The notes: generated from the letters alone by a model not told the origin. Counted from the first letter of the stretch, positions 29,963-40,444 are shown. The stretch is DNA of 64,000 nt from Balneolales bacterium ANBcel1 (GCA_029688905.1 JARULB010000006.1:225527-289526); one strand, 5' to 3'. Numbers and translations: made by a program.

Positions 29963-31327
29963 ATGATGATGACGACTCTATTTATCTCAATTTCAATTAT
30001 TCTGGGATCCCAGATCCACAACCCGATCGTTCAAACCATGTTTACCGCCGATCCGGCTCCCATGGTTTATAACGACACCCTGTTCGTGTACACCACACAT
30101 GATGAGCAGGAATCGTCCAACTTCTTCAAGATGTACGACTGGCAGTTGTTCTCCACAACCGACATGGTTAACTGGACGGCTCACGGGACCGTAGCCTCCC
30201 TGGAGGATTTCAAATGGTCCGACATTGATAACGGCGCCTGGGCACCGCAGGCAATCGAACGCGATGGAAAATTCTACTTCTACTGCCCCATCCACGGCGA
30301 TGGAATCGGCGTCCTTAAGGCGGACACCCCCTACGGTCCCTTCAAAGATCCGATCGGGGAACGGCTGGTAGAATCCGATTATATCTGGAACGACATCGAC
30401 CCAACCGTCTTCATAGACGATGACGGACAGGCCTATCTGTATTGGGGCAACCCGGATCTCTACTATGCCAAACTCAACGAAGACATGATCTCCGTTGATA
30501 AAAGCATCGGCGAAAATGGAGCCGTTAAGGTGGAAATGACGACCGAAGCTTTTGGAGAACGGGAAGAAGAGGATGAGGACTATCCTACCCAGTATGAAGA
30601 GGGTCCCTGGCTTTATGAGCGTGATGGGACGTATTACATGGTCTTTGCAGCCGGGGGAATCCCCGAAGTGATCGCGTATTCCACAGGTCCGACGGCCACA
30701 GGACCATGGACCTATCAGGGGCTTATCATGGACAGGCATCCCGGACTTGCTTTCACGAACCACCCCGGAGTTATTGAGTACAAAGGCAACTCCTACCTCT
30801 TCTATCACAATCAGGAGCTGCCTGGCGGCGGTGGCTTCAACCGTTCGATTGCCGTCGAGCAATTTGAGTATAACGCCGATGGAACCATCCCGGAAATCGT
30901 ACCTACACGAGAGGGTATCGTGGAAGGAGTGGGTACACTGGATCCGTTCATCCGGGTTGAAGCGGAGACCATCGCCTGGTCGGAAGGACTCAAGGTTGAA
31001 GAGGATGAAGAGATTGGCGTCTACATCAGTAATATCAACAATGGCAACTTTATAAAAGTGCGTGATGTGGATTTTGGGGATGGCGTAAGCTCATTCGAAG
31101 CGCATGTTGCCTCAGATAACAGTGATGCCGCTATAGAAATCCGTGTCGGCAGTGTCGATGGTGAGCTGCTGGGAACATGCGATATCGCGAGTACCGGCGG
31201 GATGCAGAGCTGGGACGTGCAAACCTGCGATGTCAGCACGATAAGCGGTGTGCACGATCTCTATTTCGTATTTACCGGTGGCGAAGGCGAATTGTTCAAT
31301 TTCGATTACTGGAGATTTCAGAGATAA
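29963..31327 (+). CDS. glycoside hydrolase family 43 with C-terminal CBM6
   Basis: A 454-residue enzyme with a short hydrophobic N-terminus (MMMTTLFISISIILGS). The five-bladed propeller shows the GH43 acidic triad context: base Asp in FTADPAPMVYND, pKa modulator Asp in NDIDPTVFIDDD, and general acid Glu in TQYEEGPWLYERD. Residues from about 320 form a CBM6-like beta sandwich (RVEAETIAWSEGLKV, FIKVRDVDFG, HDLYFVFTGG, FNFDYWRFQR). The family includes beta-xylosidases and alpha-L-arabinofuranosidases; CBM6 binds xylan or similar glucans. Only 6 bp separate it from GH97, implying translational coupling. Confidence 0.93.
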   Translation: MMMTTLFISISIILGSQIHNPIVQTMFTADPAPMVYNDTLFVYTTHDEQESSNFFKMYDWQLFSTTDMVNWTAHGTVASLEDFKWSDIDNGAWAPQAIERDGKFYFYCPIHGDGIGVLKADTPYGPFKDPIGERLVESDYIWNDIDPTVFIDDDGQAYLYWGNPDLYYAKLNEDMISVDKSIGENGAVKVEMTTEAFGEREEEDEDYPTQYEEGPWLYERDGTYYMVFAAGGIPEVIAYSTGPTATGPWTYQGLIMDRHPGLAFTNHPGVIEYKGNSYLFYHNQELPGGGGFNRSIAVEQFEYNADGTIPEIVPTREGIVEGVGTLDPFIRVEAETIAWSEGLKVEEDEEIGVYISNINNGNFIKVRDVDFGDGVSSFEAHVASDNSDAAIEIRVGSVDGELLGTCDIASTGGMQSWDVQTCDVSTISGVHDLYFVFTGGEGELFNFDYWRFQR

Positions 31328-31524
31328 TAGTGGCCACGTGAATCATTCATGGCCGATATTTCAACCACTCAGGTGTATGATACAGACCACGTGTGCTCCT
31401 GTGAATCCGAATATTTTATACATATGAAATGTCCATGACCGAAGCCCGGTCCGGTCACACAGGAGTATGATTAAAATCGTCATGGACATTCTATGTGTCC
31501 TTGTGAATCAAATATTTTAAACAC
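31328..31524. repeat. degenerate direct repeats and 12-bp inverted repeat upstream of GH51
   Basis: Related stretches containing GTGAATC followed by an ATATTT core occur near 31338, 31391-31425 and 31495-31528; the last includes the GH51 start codon. Between the second and third lies a perfect 12-bp inverted repeat, AATGTCCATGAC at 31428-31439 and GTCATGGACATT at 31479-31490, separated by 39 bp. GTATGAT also recurs (31374, 31465). The block may be a duplicated leader, a regulatory RNA hairpin or a small mobile remnant. Confidence 0.7.
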
Positions 31525-33120
31525 ATGAACACTCACAAACAACGTTTCCAGATTGCCATCACCATCTTTTTTTTCGCATGGTGCGGGATGGCGGCGAATT
31601 CTTCAATCGCCCAAAGTAGTGAGCCTGTCAAGATTACCATTGATCCGTCAGATGAAGGGCCGGTAATCAACCGGCATATTTTCGGACAGTTTGCAGAACA
31701 CCTCGGCACGGGAATTTACGGAGGTGTCTGGGTTGGGCCCGACTCGGATATCCCAAATACCCGCGGTATTCGTAATGATGTCGTTGAGGCGCTGAAAGAG
31801 CTGAAAATCCCGAATATTCGCTGGCCGGGCGGATGCTTTGCCGACAAGTATCACTGGCGTGACGGTATCGGCGCTCCCGACGAAAGAAAATCCAGAATTA
31901 ACGTAAGCTGGGGTGGATCTCCGGAACCCAATACCTTTGGAACCCATGAGTTCTTTGACTTTTTGTCCCAGGTTGGCTCCGAAGCTTTTGTCTCTGCGAA
32001 TTTGGGCTCGGGCACGATACGGGAGGCTACCGACTGGCTGGAATATCTGACAGCAACCGGCACATCACTGGCGGAAGAACGAGCACAAAACGGCCACCCT
32101 GAACCTTACGAGGTCGCTTTTTGGGGAATTGGGAATGAATCATGGGGATGCGGCGGAATGCTGACCGCGGATGAGTATGTACGTGAAATGATTCGCATGG
32201 CCAGTTTCACGTATAATTATAATGATGATGTTTCAACTCAGTTTGTTGCCGTCGGACCTGATCCCGATGTTGAAGAGAGCCTGGATTATACGGAAGTGAT
32301 CATGGAAGCCTGGGCGGACCGTAACTGGACCTGGGATATTCATGCCCTCTCACTGCACAGATATACCCGCGGCGGATGGCCGCCCCAATATCCCGCAACC
32401 GGCTTCAATGAGCTGGAGTATGCGGTGGTGTTAGAGGAGACGCTCGGGATGGATGATTTTATTATCGAGAATAAAGAGATCATGGACAGGTACGACCCTG
32501 ATAAAGAAGTCTCCATTTTGGTTGATGAATGGGGCACCTGGTATGAGCCAACCGAGGGAACAAATCCCGGTCACCTGCAACAGCAAAATTCCCAGCGTGA
32601 TGTGATGATCGTTGCATTAAACCTGAATATCTTCGCACGCCATGCCGAGCGGGTTCGGGGAGCCAACATCGCTCAGATGGTCAACGTGCTGCAGGCAATG
32701 ATCTTCACCGACGAAGAACAGATGGTGTTAACGCCGACCTATCACGCATTCCGCATGTACGTTCCTTTCCAGAATGCCACGCGCCTGGCAATAGATTTCG
32801 ATCAAGGGACTTACCAGGCCGGGGACATAACCCTGCCCAAAATAGATGCCATTGCGGCAAAAGGTGTCGACGGGCGGATCTATGTGGCCATCACCAATAT
32901 TGACCCAAACAACCAGGCTTCATTTGAACTTTCGTTGGATGGGCACTCCATTGCCGGTGTTACAGGTGAAACCCTGTACGCGTCGGAAATAGATGCGGTA
33001 AACTCCTTTGATGATCCGGACAATGTGTCACCCCGAGAGATATCAGCACAGGTAGACGGGAGCAACGTATCTGTAACCGTACAGCCGCAATCTTTGACTG
33101 TACTTACTCTGCATCCCTGA
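31525..33120 (+). CDS. glycoside hydrolase family 51 alpha-L-arabinofuranosidase
   Basis: A 531-residue enzyme with a signal peptide ending SSIAQ. GH51 landmarks: INRHIFGQFAEHLG, IYGGVWVG, PNIRWPGGCFADKYHW, acid/base Glu in AFWGIGNESWGCGG, HALSLHRYT and nucleophile Glu in ILVDEWGTWYEPTEG. A C-terminal beta sandwich completes the protein. It releases terminal alpha-L-arabinofuranose from arabinoxylan or arabinan. It is the last gene of the rightward arm, separated from GH43 by the repeat-bearing 197-bp gap, so it may have its own promoter. Confidence 0.95.
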   Translation: MNTHKQRFQIAITIFFFAWCGMAANSSIAQSSEPVKITIDPSDEGPVINRHIFGQFAEHLGTGIYGGVWVGPDSDIPNTRGIRNDVVEALKELKIPNIRWPGGCFADKYHWRDGIGAPDERKSRINVSWGGSPEPNTFGTHEFFDFLSQVGSEAFVSANLGSGTIREATDWLEYLTATGTSLAEERAQNGHPEPYEVAFWGIGNESWGCGGMLTADEYVREMIRMASFTYNYNDDVSTQFVAVGPDPDVEESLDYTEVIMEAWADRNWTWDIHALSLHRYTRGGWPPQYPATGFNELEYAVVLEETLGMDDFIIENKEIMDRYDPDKEVSILVDEWGTWYEPTEGTNPGHLQQQNSQRDVMIVALNLNIFARHAERVRGANIAQMVNVLQAMIFTDEEQMVLTPTYHAFRMYVPFQNATRLAIDFDQGTYQAGDITLPKIDAIAAKGVDGRIYVAITNIDPNNQASFELSLDGHSIAGVTGETLYASEIDAVNSFDDPDNVSPREISAQVDGSNVSVTVQPQSLTVLTLHP

Positions 33121-33238
33121 ACCGGGCGGTTAATCCCGATCCGGCCTTATTTTGAGGCTGCGATAATGCTGGTTGTACCGCATCAGATCGGCGTGTCTGC
33201 ACAAAGATAGCAACCCTGTGCTTTCACGCCCTGATCAA

Positions 33239-34603
33239 TTACTTTGGCTGAATGGAACGGACTTCGCTCAGGCTGTCCTGAAGCTCGGTGCCGGTAAAGG
33301 TGTGATCTGACAGTACCCCTGCGAAGTAATCTTCGTACGCTTTCATATCTACAAAACCGTGTCCGCACATGTTGAAAAGGATGGTTTTCTGCGTGCCCTC
33401 CTTTTTGGCCTGTTCGGCTTCGCGGATAACCTGGGCAACGGCATGGGTTGCTTCGGGCGCAGCGATAATGCCCTCCGATCTGGCAAACAGCACACCGGCT
33501 TCAAAACACTCCAGCTGCTGAAGCGCCCGGGCTTCGATCAGATTGTCCTTGAGGAGCTGGCTGCAGAGTACACTGGCACCATGATAACGGAGTCCGCCGG
33601 CATGGATGGCAGCCGGCCGGAAATTGTGCCCGAGGGTATACATCGGCAGCAGCGGCGTGTAACCTGCGTTATCGCCGTAATCGTACATGAATTCGCCCTG
33701 CGTCAGTTTCGGGCAGGATGCGGGTTCCACCGCGATGCACCGCGTCGTCTTCCCTTCGGTGATGTTCTTGCCTATAAACGGAAACGCGATACCGGCAAAA
33801 TTGGAGCCGCCTCCAAGCGGGGCGATAATGACATCCGGGTAGTCGCCTGCCATTTCGAGCTGCTTTTCGGCCTCCTGACCGATAACGGTCTGGTGCAGCA
33901 ATACGTGGTTGAGTACCGAGCCCAAAGCATACTTGTGCGTTTCGTCCGCTACCGCCATCTCAATTGCTTCGGAGATCGCGATTCCGAGGCTGCCCGGCGA
34001 ATCGGGATCCTCGGCAAGGATATTTCGTCCGGCCTGTGTCCGGTCGCTTGGGGACGGATGGACATCGGCGCCGAATGTGTTCATCATGATCTTGCGGTAC
34101 GGTTTCTGGTCGAAACTGATGCGCACCATGTACACCTCGCATTCGAGTCCGAGCTGGCCGCAGGCAAAGGCAAGAGCCGTCCCCCACTGTCCCGCACCGG
34201 TTTCGGTAACAATCTTTTTGACTCCCTCCTGCTTGTTGTAATAGGCCTGGGCAACGGCGGTGTTGGGCTTGTGTGATCCGCTCGGACTCACGCCTTCATA
34301 CTTGTAGTAGATTTTAACCGGAGCGTCCAGCGCTTTTTCCAGGCCCCGGGCGCGGTAGAGCGGAGACGGCCGCCAGATGTTGTAAATATCCTGCACCTGA
34401 TCCGGTATCTCAATATACTTTTCGGTGGATACCTCCTGTTGGATCAATCCCATCGGAAATATCGGTGAGAGGTCATCGGGACCCGCCGGCTGCATGGTCT
34501 TCGGATTCAGTGGCGGCTGCGGCTTGTTGGGCATATCAGCCGCGATATTGTACCAGTGAGTAGGCTTTTCCGATTCATTCAGCAGGATTTTTCTGTTGCT
34601 CAT
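33239..34603 (-). CDS. trpB: TrpB2-type tryptophan synthase beta chain
   Basis: A 454-residue PLP enzyme. It has the TrpB2 N-terminal extension ([23 protein letters not shown]), the PLP Lys in [26 protein letters not shown], the glycine loop [10 protein letters not shown] and the C-terminal [12 protein letters not shown]. It makes tryptophan from indole and serine. TrpB2 proteins often occur without TrpA, as here: no other trp gene is near, so an indole-salvage role is possible. Convergent with GH51 across 118 bp. Confidence 0.95.
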   Translation of the reverse strand: MSNRKILLNESEKPTHWYNIAADMPNKPQPPLNPKTMQPAGPDDLSPIFPMGLIQQEVSTEKYIEIPDQVQDIYNIWRPSPLYRARGLEKALDAPVKIYYKYEGVSPSGSHKPNTAVAQAYYNKQEGVKKIVTETGAGQWGTALAFACGQLGLECEVYMVRISFDQKPYRKIMMNTFGADVHPSPSDRTQAGRNILAEDPDSPGSLGIAISEAIEMAVADETHKYALGSVLNHVLLHQTVIGQEAEKQLEMAGDYPDVIIAPLGGGSNFAGIAFPFIGKNITEGKTTRCIAVEPASCPKLTQGEFMYDYGDNAGYTPLLPMYTLGHNFRPAAIHAGGLRYHGASVLCSQLLKDNLIEARALQQLECFEAGVLFARSEGIIAAPEATHAVAQVIREAEQAKKEGTQKTILFNMCGHGFVDMKAYEDYFAGVLSDHTFTGTELQDSLSEVRSIQPK

Positions 34604-35012
34604 ACCGATATATTCCTTTGGTTACAATTGTGATTGGCATTGGCGCCGGGTTCCCTCGGCCTGTGCTTCCGGGTTTGCGGCCAAAACAGAATAAGAGATA
34701 ATTGAATAAAATTCCTGTGAAAAAACCGGCTTTGAAGGGATATGTTTGAATGCTCTGCCAAGCAACACCATCCACAGATGCTCCGGTGGAAAATCAATGC
34801 CGGATAGATGCACACAATCATCCACGGCGATAAATTTAAGAATCCCGATACGTGAGGAGGTTCCGCAGCGTGTCCGGCTTCACTTGCCGACGGCATCGGC
34901 GACCGGGCAAAAATGATCTTATTTTCCTATTTTCCGCCAGGCTGCAAGGAAACCCCTGGCTATGGCAGCGATTTTTACAACGACTCTTTTTGCAACATAA
35001 CCCCGATTTCCC
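34604..35012. other. intergenic region between trpB and ytoQ
   Basis: 409 bp between divergent genes. No domain-bearing frame, RNA gene or strong palindrome was recognised. In particular no Trp leader peptide with tandem Trp codons was seen upstream of trpB. Confidence 0.5.
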
Positions 35013-35477
35013 ATGAACTGGAGTATCTATCTTGCCGGCGAAATTCACTCGGACTGGCGAACCCGGCTGATTCAAATGATCAACGAACGCAACCTGCCGA
35101 TTTTGTGCACCGGACCGGTAATCGATCACAATGCCAGCGACAACTGCGGAACGGCGATTCTGGGTGAGGAAGAGCAACCGTTCTGGAAGGATCGCAAGGG
35201 TGCCGGGATCAATGCCATCCGGACCCGCAGCCTCATGGAGCAGGCGGATGTGGTGGTTGTCGCGTTCGGGGATAAATATCGCCAATGGAACGCCGCATTC
35301 GACGCCGGTTATGCCGCGGCGCTCGGCAAGCCGCTGGTCATCATCCACCCCGAAGAGTTCGACCACGCTTTAAAGGAAGTCGATCAGGCGGCCAACGCGG
35401 TAGCCCGAAAACCGGAGCAGGTCGTGGATATCCTGCAGTACATCCTCACCGGAGAACTGCCCGCCGGCGACAACTGA
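35013..35477 (+). CDS. ytoQ: YtoQ family protein
   Basis: A 154-residue protein matching the YtoQ family along its length: SIYLAGEIHSDWR at the N-terminus, TGPVIDHNASDNCG, RTRSLMEQADVVVVAFG, DKYRQWNAAFDAGYA and GKPLVIIHPEEFDHALKEV. The fold is probably related to nucleoside 2-deoxyribosyltransferases, suggested by the YLAGE start and the LMEQADVVVV strand; its reaction is not known to me. No membrane segment. It appears to be a single-gene unit. Confidence 0.85.
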   Translation: MNWSIYLAGEIHSDWRTRLIQMINERNLPILCTGPVIDHNASDNCGTAILGEEEQPFWKDRKGAGINAIRTRSLMEQADVVVVAFGDKYRQWNAAFDAGYAAALGKPLVIIHPEEFDHALKEVDQAANAVARKPEQVVDILQYILTGELPAGDN

Positions 35478-35548
35478 GCCGGACACCGGGGTTCAATAAG
35501 GTAACAAAATGTCACCCTTCCCGTAAAAACATCATCGGGAGCGAACGT

Positions 35549-35577
35549 TTTGTTCGGCCAGCCGTTAGTTACTTTCG
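35549..35577 (+). promoter_or_regulatory. candidate Bacteroidota-type promoter for the M13 peptidase
   Basis: TTTG at 35549-35552 is followed after 17 bp by TACTTTCG at 35570-35577, one base away from the TAnnTTTG -7 box of Bacteroidota sigma factors. It lies about 125 bp before the start codon of the peptidase gene. Sequence match only. Confidence 0.35.
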
Positions 35578-35702
35578 TATATTGACGCGTTTTTTACTCA
35601 ATCGGACGCCCTCAATCACCTCAACCGGATCATATTGAAATCGAGACGCAGAGACACTTCGACCTGCGCACGGAATCTAAACCTATCCAAACCATCTGAA
35701 TA

Positions 35703-37769
35703 ATGCTGAAGCCCGTTTTTATCTCTCTTTTGACAATCTCACTCCTTACTCTGTTTTCCTGTTCACAAAAAGTGCAGGAATCTGTTGGCAGTGACTATGA
35801 CACACAGGCAGCCTCATCCTTGCAGTCCGGAATAAGCCTGGATAACATGGATACCTCGGTGCGTCCGCAGGATAATTTCTACCGGTTCATGAACGGCAAC
35901 TGGCTGGAAGAAACCGATATCCCCGCCGACCGTGCCCGATGGGGAAGCTTTGACGAGCTCAGAGAGCAGTCGCAGGAGCACGTGCTTGAGATTATCCTGG
36001 AGCTGTCGGAAGACACTCACGCCCATGGATCCGACGGACAAAAAATCGGGGACATGTTCCGTTCTTTCATGGATACGCTCGCCATCGAACAGCTCGGACT
36101 GGAACCGATCAGCTCCGACCTGGCCCGTATCGACGCCCTGCAGAGCCATGACACCCTGCCCGAATTCTGGGGATACAACCAGCGGTACCGTTTCGGATCG
36201 CCGGTGAGTGTCTATGTCGGGCTGGACCTGATGCAGTCCGATCAGTACATCACCTCGGGAACACAGTCAGGGCTGGGACTTCCCGACCGGGATTTCTATC
36301 TGCGTGACGACGATCGCAGCCTTCAGCTTCTGGATGCCTATCGCACCTACATCACCCGCCTTTGGGACGCGGCAGCGTGGGGCGACGGTGAAGATGCCGC
36401 CAATCGCATCATCGCGCTGGAAACAGCGCTTGCCGAACAACACTGGACACGCGTCCAGAACCGCGACCGCCAGGCGACCTACAACAAGATGACGGTGACC
36501 GAACTTACCGAAACAGCTCCCGGCTTCGACTGGCTGCGCCTGCTTGATCAGGCCGGACTGGGTGATGTCGAGGAAATAGTCATCCGACAGCCCTCCTATT
36601 TTGAGTCGTTCGCAGACATGTGGCGGGAAGTGGAGCTGAATGACTGGAAAACGTACCTGCGATTCCATCTGCTGCGCAGTACGGCCTCAAACCTGAGCAG
36701 CACCTTTGCCGACATCCATTTTGATTTTTACGGAAGAGCGCTCAGCGGCCTGGAAGAGCAACGCACCCGTGAACGCCGCGCCGTATCGAGTACCGAAAGC
36801 ACGCTTGGTTTCCTGGTGGGTAAAAAATATGTGGATCGCCACTATCCGCAGGAGGCCGCCGACCGAATGGCCGACATGATCGATAATCTGAAGGTCGCTT
36901 TCGAAGAATCCATCCACGAACTGGACTGGATGACCGACGACACAAAACAGGAGGCCCTGGCCAAACTGGCCAATTTCAACGCCAAAATCGGATACCCTGA
37001 AGTCTGGCGCGACTATGACTGCCTGGAGATTTTTCCCGATGACCTGATCGGCAACCTGCGCCGCGCATCACTCTGCGAATATGAGCGAAGTACCGGTCGG
37101 CTCGGACAGGAAGTGGATCGCGAAGAGTGGGGCATGACTCCCCAAACTGTCAACGCGTATTACAATGTGGTCCTCAACGAGATCGTCTTCCCCGCCGCCA
37201 TCCTGCAACCGCCGTTTTTCAATGTGGATGCCGATGATGCTGTAAATTACGGTGGTATCGGCGCGGTTATCGGCCACGAAATCACACACGGCTTCGACGA
37301 CCAGGGCCGGCGATCGGATGGTGACGGCAACCTGCGCGACTGGTGGACCCAGGAGGATGAGGAGCAATTCCAGGCGCGTGCACAGCTTATGATCGAGCAG
37401 TATAATGCCTTCAACCCGATCGAGGACCTGCATATCAACGGCGAACTGGCCCTGGGCGAAAATATCGCCGACCTGGGCGGGATGAACGTGGCCCTCAGGG
37501 CATGGCGCAACTCTCTGGAAGGAGCAGAATCGCCTGTTATCGACGGATTTACCGGCGAACAGCGGTTCTTCATGGGCTGGGGTCAGATCTGGCGTATCAA
37601 GTTCCGTGACGAATCACTTCGCCAACAGCTGGTTACCGGTCCGCATTCCCCCGGCAAATACCGCGTGCTGGGCATCCTGTCCAATATGCCGGAGTTTTAT
37701 GAGGCATTTGAGGTGCAGCCGGGTGACCCGATGTATCGCGAAGAGGATATTCGCGTACGCATCTGGTAG
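35703..37769 (+). CDS. M13 family zinc metallopeptidase lipoprotein
   Basis: A 688-residue protein with a lipoprotein signal (SLLTLFSC, Cys20). The PepO/neprilysin family layout is complete: N-terminal M13 domain starting NMDTSVRPQDNFYRFMNGNW, then the catalytic domain with VNAYYNVVLNEIVFPAAIL, the zinc site AVIGHEITHGFDDQG (HExxH), the third ligand Glu in LGENIADLGGMNVAL, and the C-terminal RVLGILSNMPEFYEAF. It probably degrades peptides at the cell envelope. It is a single-gene unit with a candidate promoter about 125 bp upstream. Confidence 0.95.
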   Translation: MLKPVFISLLTISLLTLFSCSQKVQESVGSDYDTQAASSLQSGISLDNMDTSVRPQDNFYRFMNGNWLEETDIPADRARWGSFDELREQSQEHVLEIILELSEDTHAHGSDGQKIGDMFRSFMDTLAIEQLGLEPISSDLARIDALQSHDTLPEFWGYNQRYRFGSPVSVYVGLDLMQSDQYITSGTQSGLGLPDRDFYLRDDDRSLQLLDAYRTYITRLWDAAAWGDGEDAANRIIALETALAEQHWTRVQNRDRQATYNKMTVTELTETAPGFDWLRLLDQAGLGDVEEIVIRQPSYFESFADMWREVELNDWKTYLRFHLLRSTASNLSSTFADIHFDFYGRALSGLEEQRTRERRAVSSTESTLGFLVGKKYVDRHYPQEAADRMADMIDNLKVAFEESIHELDWMTDDTKQEALAKLANFNAKIGYPEVWRDYDCLEIFPDDLIGNLRRASLCEYERSTGRLGQEVDREEWGMTPQTVNAYYNVVLNEIVFPAAILQPPFFNVDADDAVNYGGIGAVIGHEITHGFDDQGRRSDGDGNLRDWWTQEDEEQFQARAQLMIEQYNAFNPIEDLHINGELALGENIADLGGMNVALRAWRNSLEGAESPVIDGFTGEQRFFMGWGQIWRIKFRDESLRQQLVTGPHSPGKYRVLGILSNMPEFYEAFEVQPGDPMYREEDIRVRIW

Positions 37770-38103
37770 GATTGTGGTGGCGTTCCCTTGCCCGAAAAAC
37801 CGAATGCAACCCAAAGGCAACGTTACGTTGACTCTTGCTGTTTCTGCCAATAGTAGCTATTGTGTTTTCAGGATACAGAGCGTGCGTGACCTCTGCAGTG
37901 TTATTCCGGTGATGATCTGACTTCGGCGCTTGTGGTGCTTGCTTCTTTCACCCCTCGCCTGCCGGACCTGATTATTCGGCAACCGCATGTGACCACCAGG
38001 TGACAAATTCCGGAATGGGTGAAGGGCAATTGCTGAAACACCTGCATCACGCAATAACGATTTTTGACGGAACGCAAACGAGACTTTTTTCAGCCATATT
38101 TCC
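37770..38103. other. intergenic region upstream of kbl
   Basis: 334 bp between the M13 gene and kbl, both rightward. No gene, riboswitch-like fold or clear terminator was recognised. The kbl start has no good Shine-Dalgarno site. Confidence 0.5.
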
Positions 38104-39291
38104 ATGTACGGATCACTTCAAAAAGAGCTTCAAAAGGAACTTGCCACTATCCGGGAAGATGGACTCTATAAAACAGAGCGAGTGCTCACATCGCCCCAGG
38201 GCGCGGATGTCACCACCGACGACGGCAGGGAAGTCATCAACTTCTGCGCCAACAATTACCTCGGACTCTCATCCCACCCCAGGATCGTTGAGGCGGCCAA
38301 AAGTGCGGTTGATAAACGGGGTTTCGGCCTGTCGTCGGTACGCTTCATATGCGGCACCCAGGACATCCACCGGGAGCTGGAGCGGAAAATCGCCGATTTT
38401 GTGGGGATGGAGGATGCCATTCTCTATGCCGCCGCCTTTGATGCCAATGGCGGGGTGTTCGAACCGCTGTTCGGCCCCGAAGACGCCATCATCTCCGATC
38501 AGCTCAACCACGCCTCCATTATCGACGGGGTGCGCCTGACCAAGTCCCGCCGGTATGTGTACAAGAACAATGACATGGTTGATCTGGAGGCCAGGCTGAA
38601 AGAGGCTTCTGATGCGCGACACCGGATTATCGTTACCGATGGCGTGTTTTCGATGGACGGTACCATCGCACAGCTCGATAAAATCTGTGATCTGGCGGAC
38701 CGGTACGATGCGCTTGTGATGTCGGATGAATGTCATGCTACCGGCTTTGTGGGTCCTACGGGCCGCGGCGTGCATGAATACCATAATGTCATGGGCCGGG
38801 TGGATATCATCACCGGCACTTTCGGCAAGGCCCTTGGCGGGGCCTCAGGTGGCTTTACCGCCTCACACAAAGAGGTGATCGATCTGCTGCGGCAACGATC
38901 CCGCCCATATCTGTTTTCCAACACCGTTGCCCCCGCAGTTGTCGGCGGCTCCATTGCGGCACTGGATCTGCTGGAAAGCACCGGTGATTTGCGCAAACGG
39001 CTCATGGAGAACACCCGTTGGTTCCGCTCGGAAATGGCCTGCGCCGGATTTGACATCCCGGATGGAGAGCACCCGATCGTGCCGGTTATGCTGTACGACG
39101 CCAAAATCGCCCAGAAATTTGCCGCCGACCTGCTTAATGAAGGTATTTATGTGACCGGATTCTATTATCCGGTCGTCCCCAAAGGCCGGGCGCGCATCCG
39201 CGTTCAGCTTTCGGCCGTTCACGAACAGGCGCATCTGGAACGTGCTGTCACCGCATTCCGGAATATCGGCAACCGCCTCGGAGTGATCTAA
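38104..39291 (+). CDS. kbl: glycine C-acetyltransferase (2-amino-3-ketobutyrate CoA ligase)
   Basis: A 395-residue alpha-oxoamine synthase. Landmarks: [78 protein letters not shown], and PLP Lys in [14 protein letters not shown]. It cleaves 2-amino-3-ketobutyrate with CoA to glycine and acetyl-CoA. The following gene, 27 bp downstream, encodes the short-chain threonine dehydrogenase that would make its substrate, so the pair forms a threonine-to-glycine pathway. Confidence 0.96.
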   Translation: MYGSLQKELQKELATIREDGLYKTERVLTSPQGADVTTDDGREVINFCANNYLGLSSHPRIVEAAKSAVDKRGFGLSSVRFICGTQDIHRELERKIADFVGMEDAILYAAAFDANGGVFEPLFGPEDAIISDQLNHASIIDGVRLTKSRRYVYKNNDMVDLEARLKEASDARHRIIVTDGVFSMDGTIAQLDKICDLADRYDALVMSDECHATGFVGPTGRGVHEYHNVMGRVDIITGTFGKALGGASGGFTASHKEVIDLLRQRSRPYLFSNTVAPAVVGGSIAALDLLESTGDLRKRLMENTRWFRSEMACAGFDIPDGEHPIVPVMLYDAKIAQKFAADLLNEGIYVTGFYYPVVPKGRARIRVQLSAVHEQAHLERAVTAFRNIGNRLGVI

Positions 39292-39318
39292 TCCAATTCG
39301 CATCACCAAAATCAACCA

Positions 39319-40305
39319 ATGAGCGCTTCGCAACAGAACAACAACCGGATTCTCGTCACAGGTGCGGCCGGTCAGCTTGGGATCGAACTCACAACCCGGC
39401 TTCGCAAGAAAGTCGGGGCAGACAACGTAATCGCTACCGATATACGAAAACCGGAATATGCCGTTGGCCTGCCGGACGGGCCTTTTGAGTTTCTCGATGT
39501 ATTGGACAGGAGCGCGCTTTTCAGCCTGGCCGAAGGGTACCGTATTGGGACGATATATCACCTCTCGGCCATCCTCTCGGCCCGCGGCGAAAAACAGATT
39601 GAAGCCACCTGGCGCCTCAACATCAACGGCCTGCTTAATGTATTGGAGCTGGGCCGCACCGAACCGGGCATGCGCATCTTCTGGCCCAGTTCCATTGCCG
39701 TATTCGGACCGGATGCCCCTGCGCACCGGACTCCTCAAAATACGCCGCTCAATCCCACAACCGTTTATGGCATCAGTAAAGTGGCCGGCGAGCACTGGTG
39801 CGCGTATTATCACCGACGATACGGGGTGGATGTCAGAAGTCTCAGATACCCGGGCCTGATCGGCTGGAGATCGGAGCCCGGCGGCGGCACCACCGATTAT
39901 GCCGTTGACATGCTGAAGCGTGCGGCCTCCGGGAGCGAATTCGAGTGTCCGGTTGACCGTGAAACTCCGCTTCCCATGATGTACATGGATGATGCGGTAA
40001 ATGCCGCGCTTCGACTGATGGCGGCCGAGGCCGGCCAGATCGGGATTCGCACCAGCTACAACATCACGGCCATGAGTTTCACCCCCGGCGATCTTGAAGA
40101 GGCCATCCAAAAGCACAGACGTCGATTTCGTGTTCGTTATGCACCGGATGAGCGCGATTCCATCGCCAGGAGCTGGCCGGACAGCGTCGATGACCGGGCG
40201 GCGCGTGAAGACTGGAGCTGGCACCCGGAATTTGATCTTGATGCAACTGTTACCACCTTTTTCCTTTCAAACTCCGAATACCGCTTTTCACCAGAAAAAG
40301 TGTAG
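39319..40305 (+). CDS. short-chain L-threonine 3-dehydrogenase, NAD-dependent epimerase type
   Basis: A 328-residue extended short-chain dehydrogenase. NAD-binding motif ILVTGAAGQLGIEL, then TIYHLSAILSARGE, a Ser in FWPSSIAVFG, and the catalytic Tyr-Lys in TVYGISKVAGEHW. TPLPMMYMDDAVNAALRLM is also typical of threonine dehydrogenases of the UDP-galactose-epimerase type, which are unrelated to zinc-dependent Tdh of E. coli. It oxidises L-threonine to 2-amino-3-ketobutyrate. Position directly after kbl supports this over a sugar epimerase. The stop codon lies inside the first copy of a 23-bp direct repeat. Confidence 0.93.
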   Translation: MSASQQNNNRILVTGAAGQLGIELTTRLRKKVGADNVIATDIRKPEYAVGLPDGPFEFLDVLDRSALFSLAEGYRIGTIYHLSAILSARGEKQIEATWRLNINGLLNVLELGRTEPGMRIFWPSSIAVFGPDAPAHRTPQNTPLNPTTVYGISKVAGEHWCAYYHRRYGVDVRSLRYPGLIGWRSEPGGGTTDYAVDMLKRAASGSEFECPVDRETPLPMMYMDDAVNAALRLMAAEAGQIGIRTSYNITAMSFTPGDLEEAIQKHRRRFRVRYAPDERDSIARSWPDSVDDRAAREDWSWHPEFDLDATVTTFFLSNSEYRFSPEKV

Positions 40306-40386
40306 CATCATATGATATGACCACACAAGACCCAAGTCAGGCGATGGAAGAGACGGCGTAAAGGTGTAGCGTCATGTAATATGACC
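40300..40386. repeat. 23-bp direct repeat pair
   Basis: The sequences at 40300-40322 and 40364-40386 match at 20 of 23 positions (GTGTAGC, TCAT, then AATATGACC/GATATGACC). The first copy spans the stop codon of the threonine dehydrogenase gene. The 41-bp spacer has no clear structure. Downstream, GTGAAA and TTTCAC (40395-40421) with a run of eight T could form a weak terminator hairpin. Confidence 0.7.
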
Positions 40387-40444
40387 CCGACCGGGTGAAA
40401 CCATTGATCCTTTTTTTTCACTGCCCAGGATTAACCATCTGTTT

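Noticed and set aside
38863..40224. 453-codon open frame on the minus strand
   Set aside because: Antisense to kbl and the threonine dehydrogenase, both intact; no domain seen.
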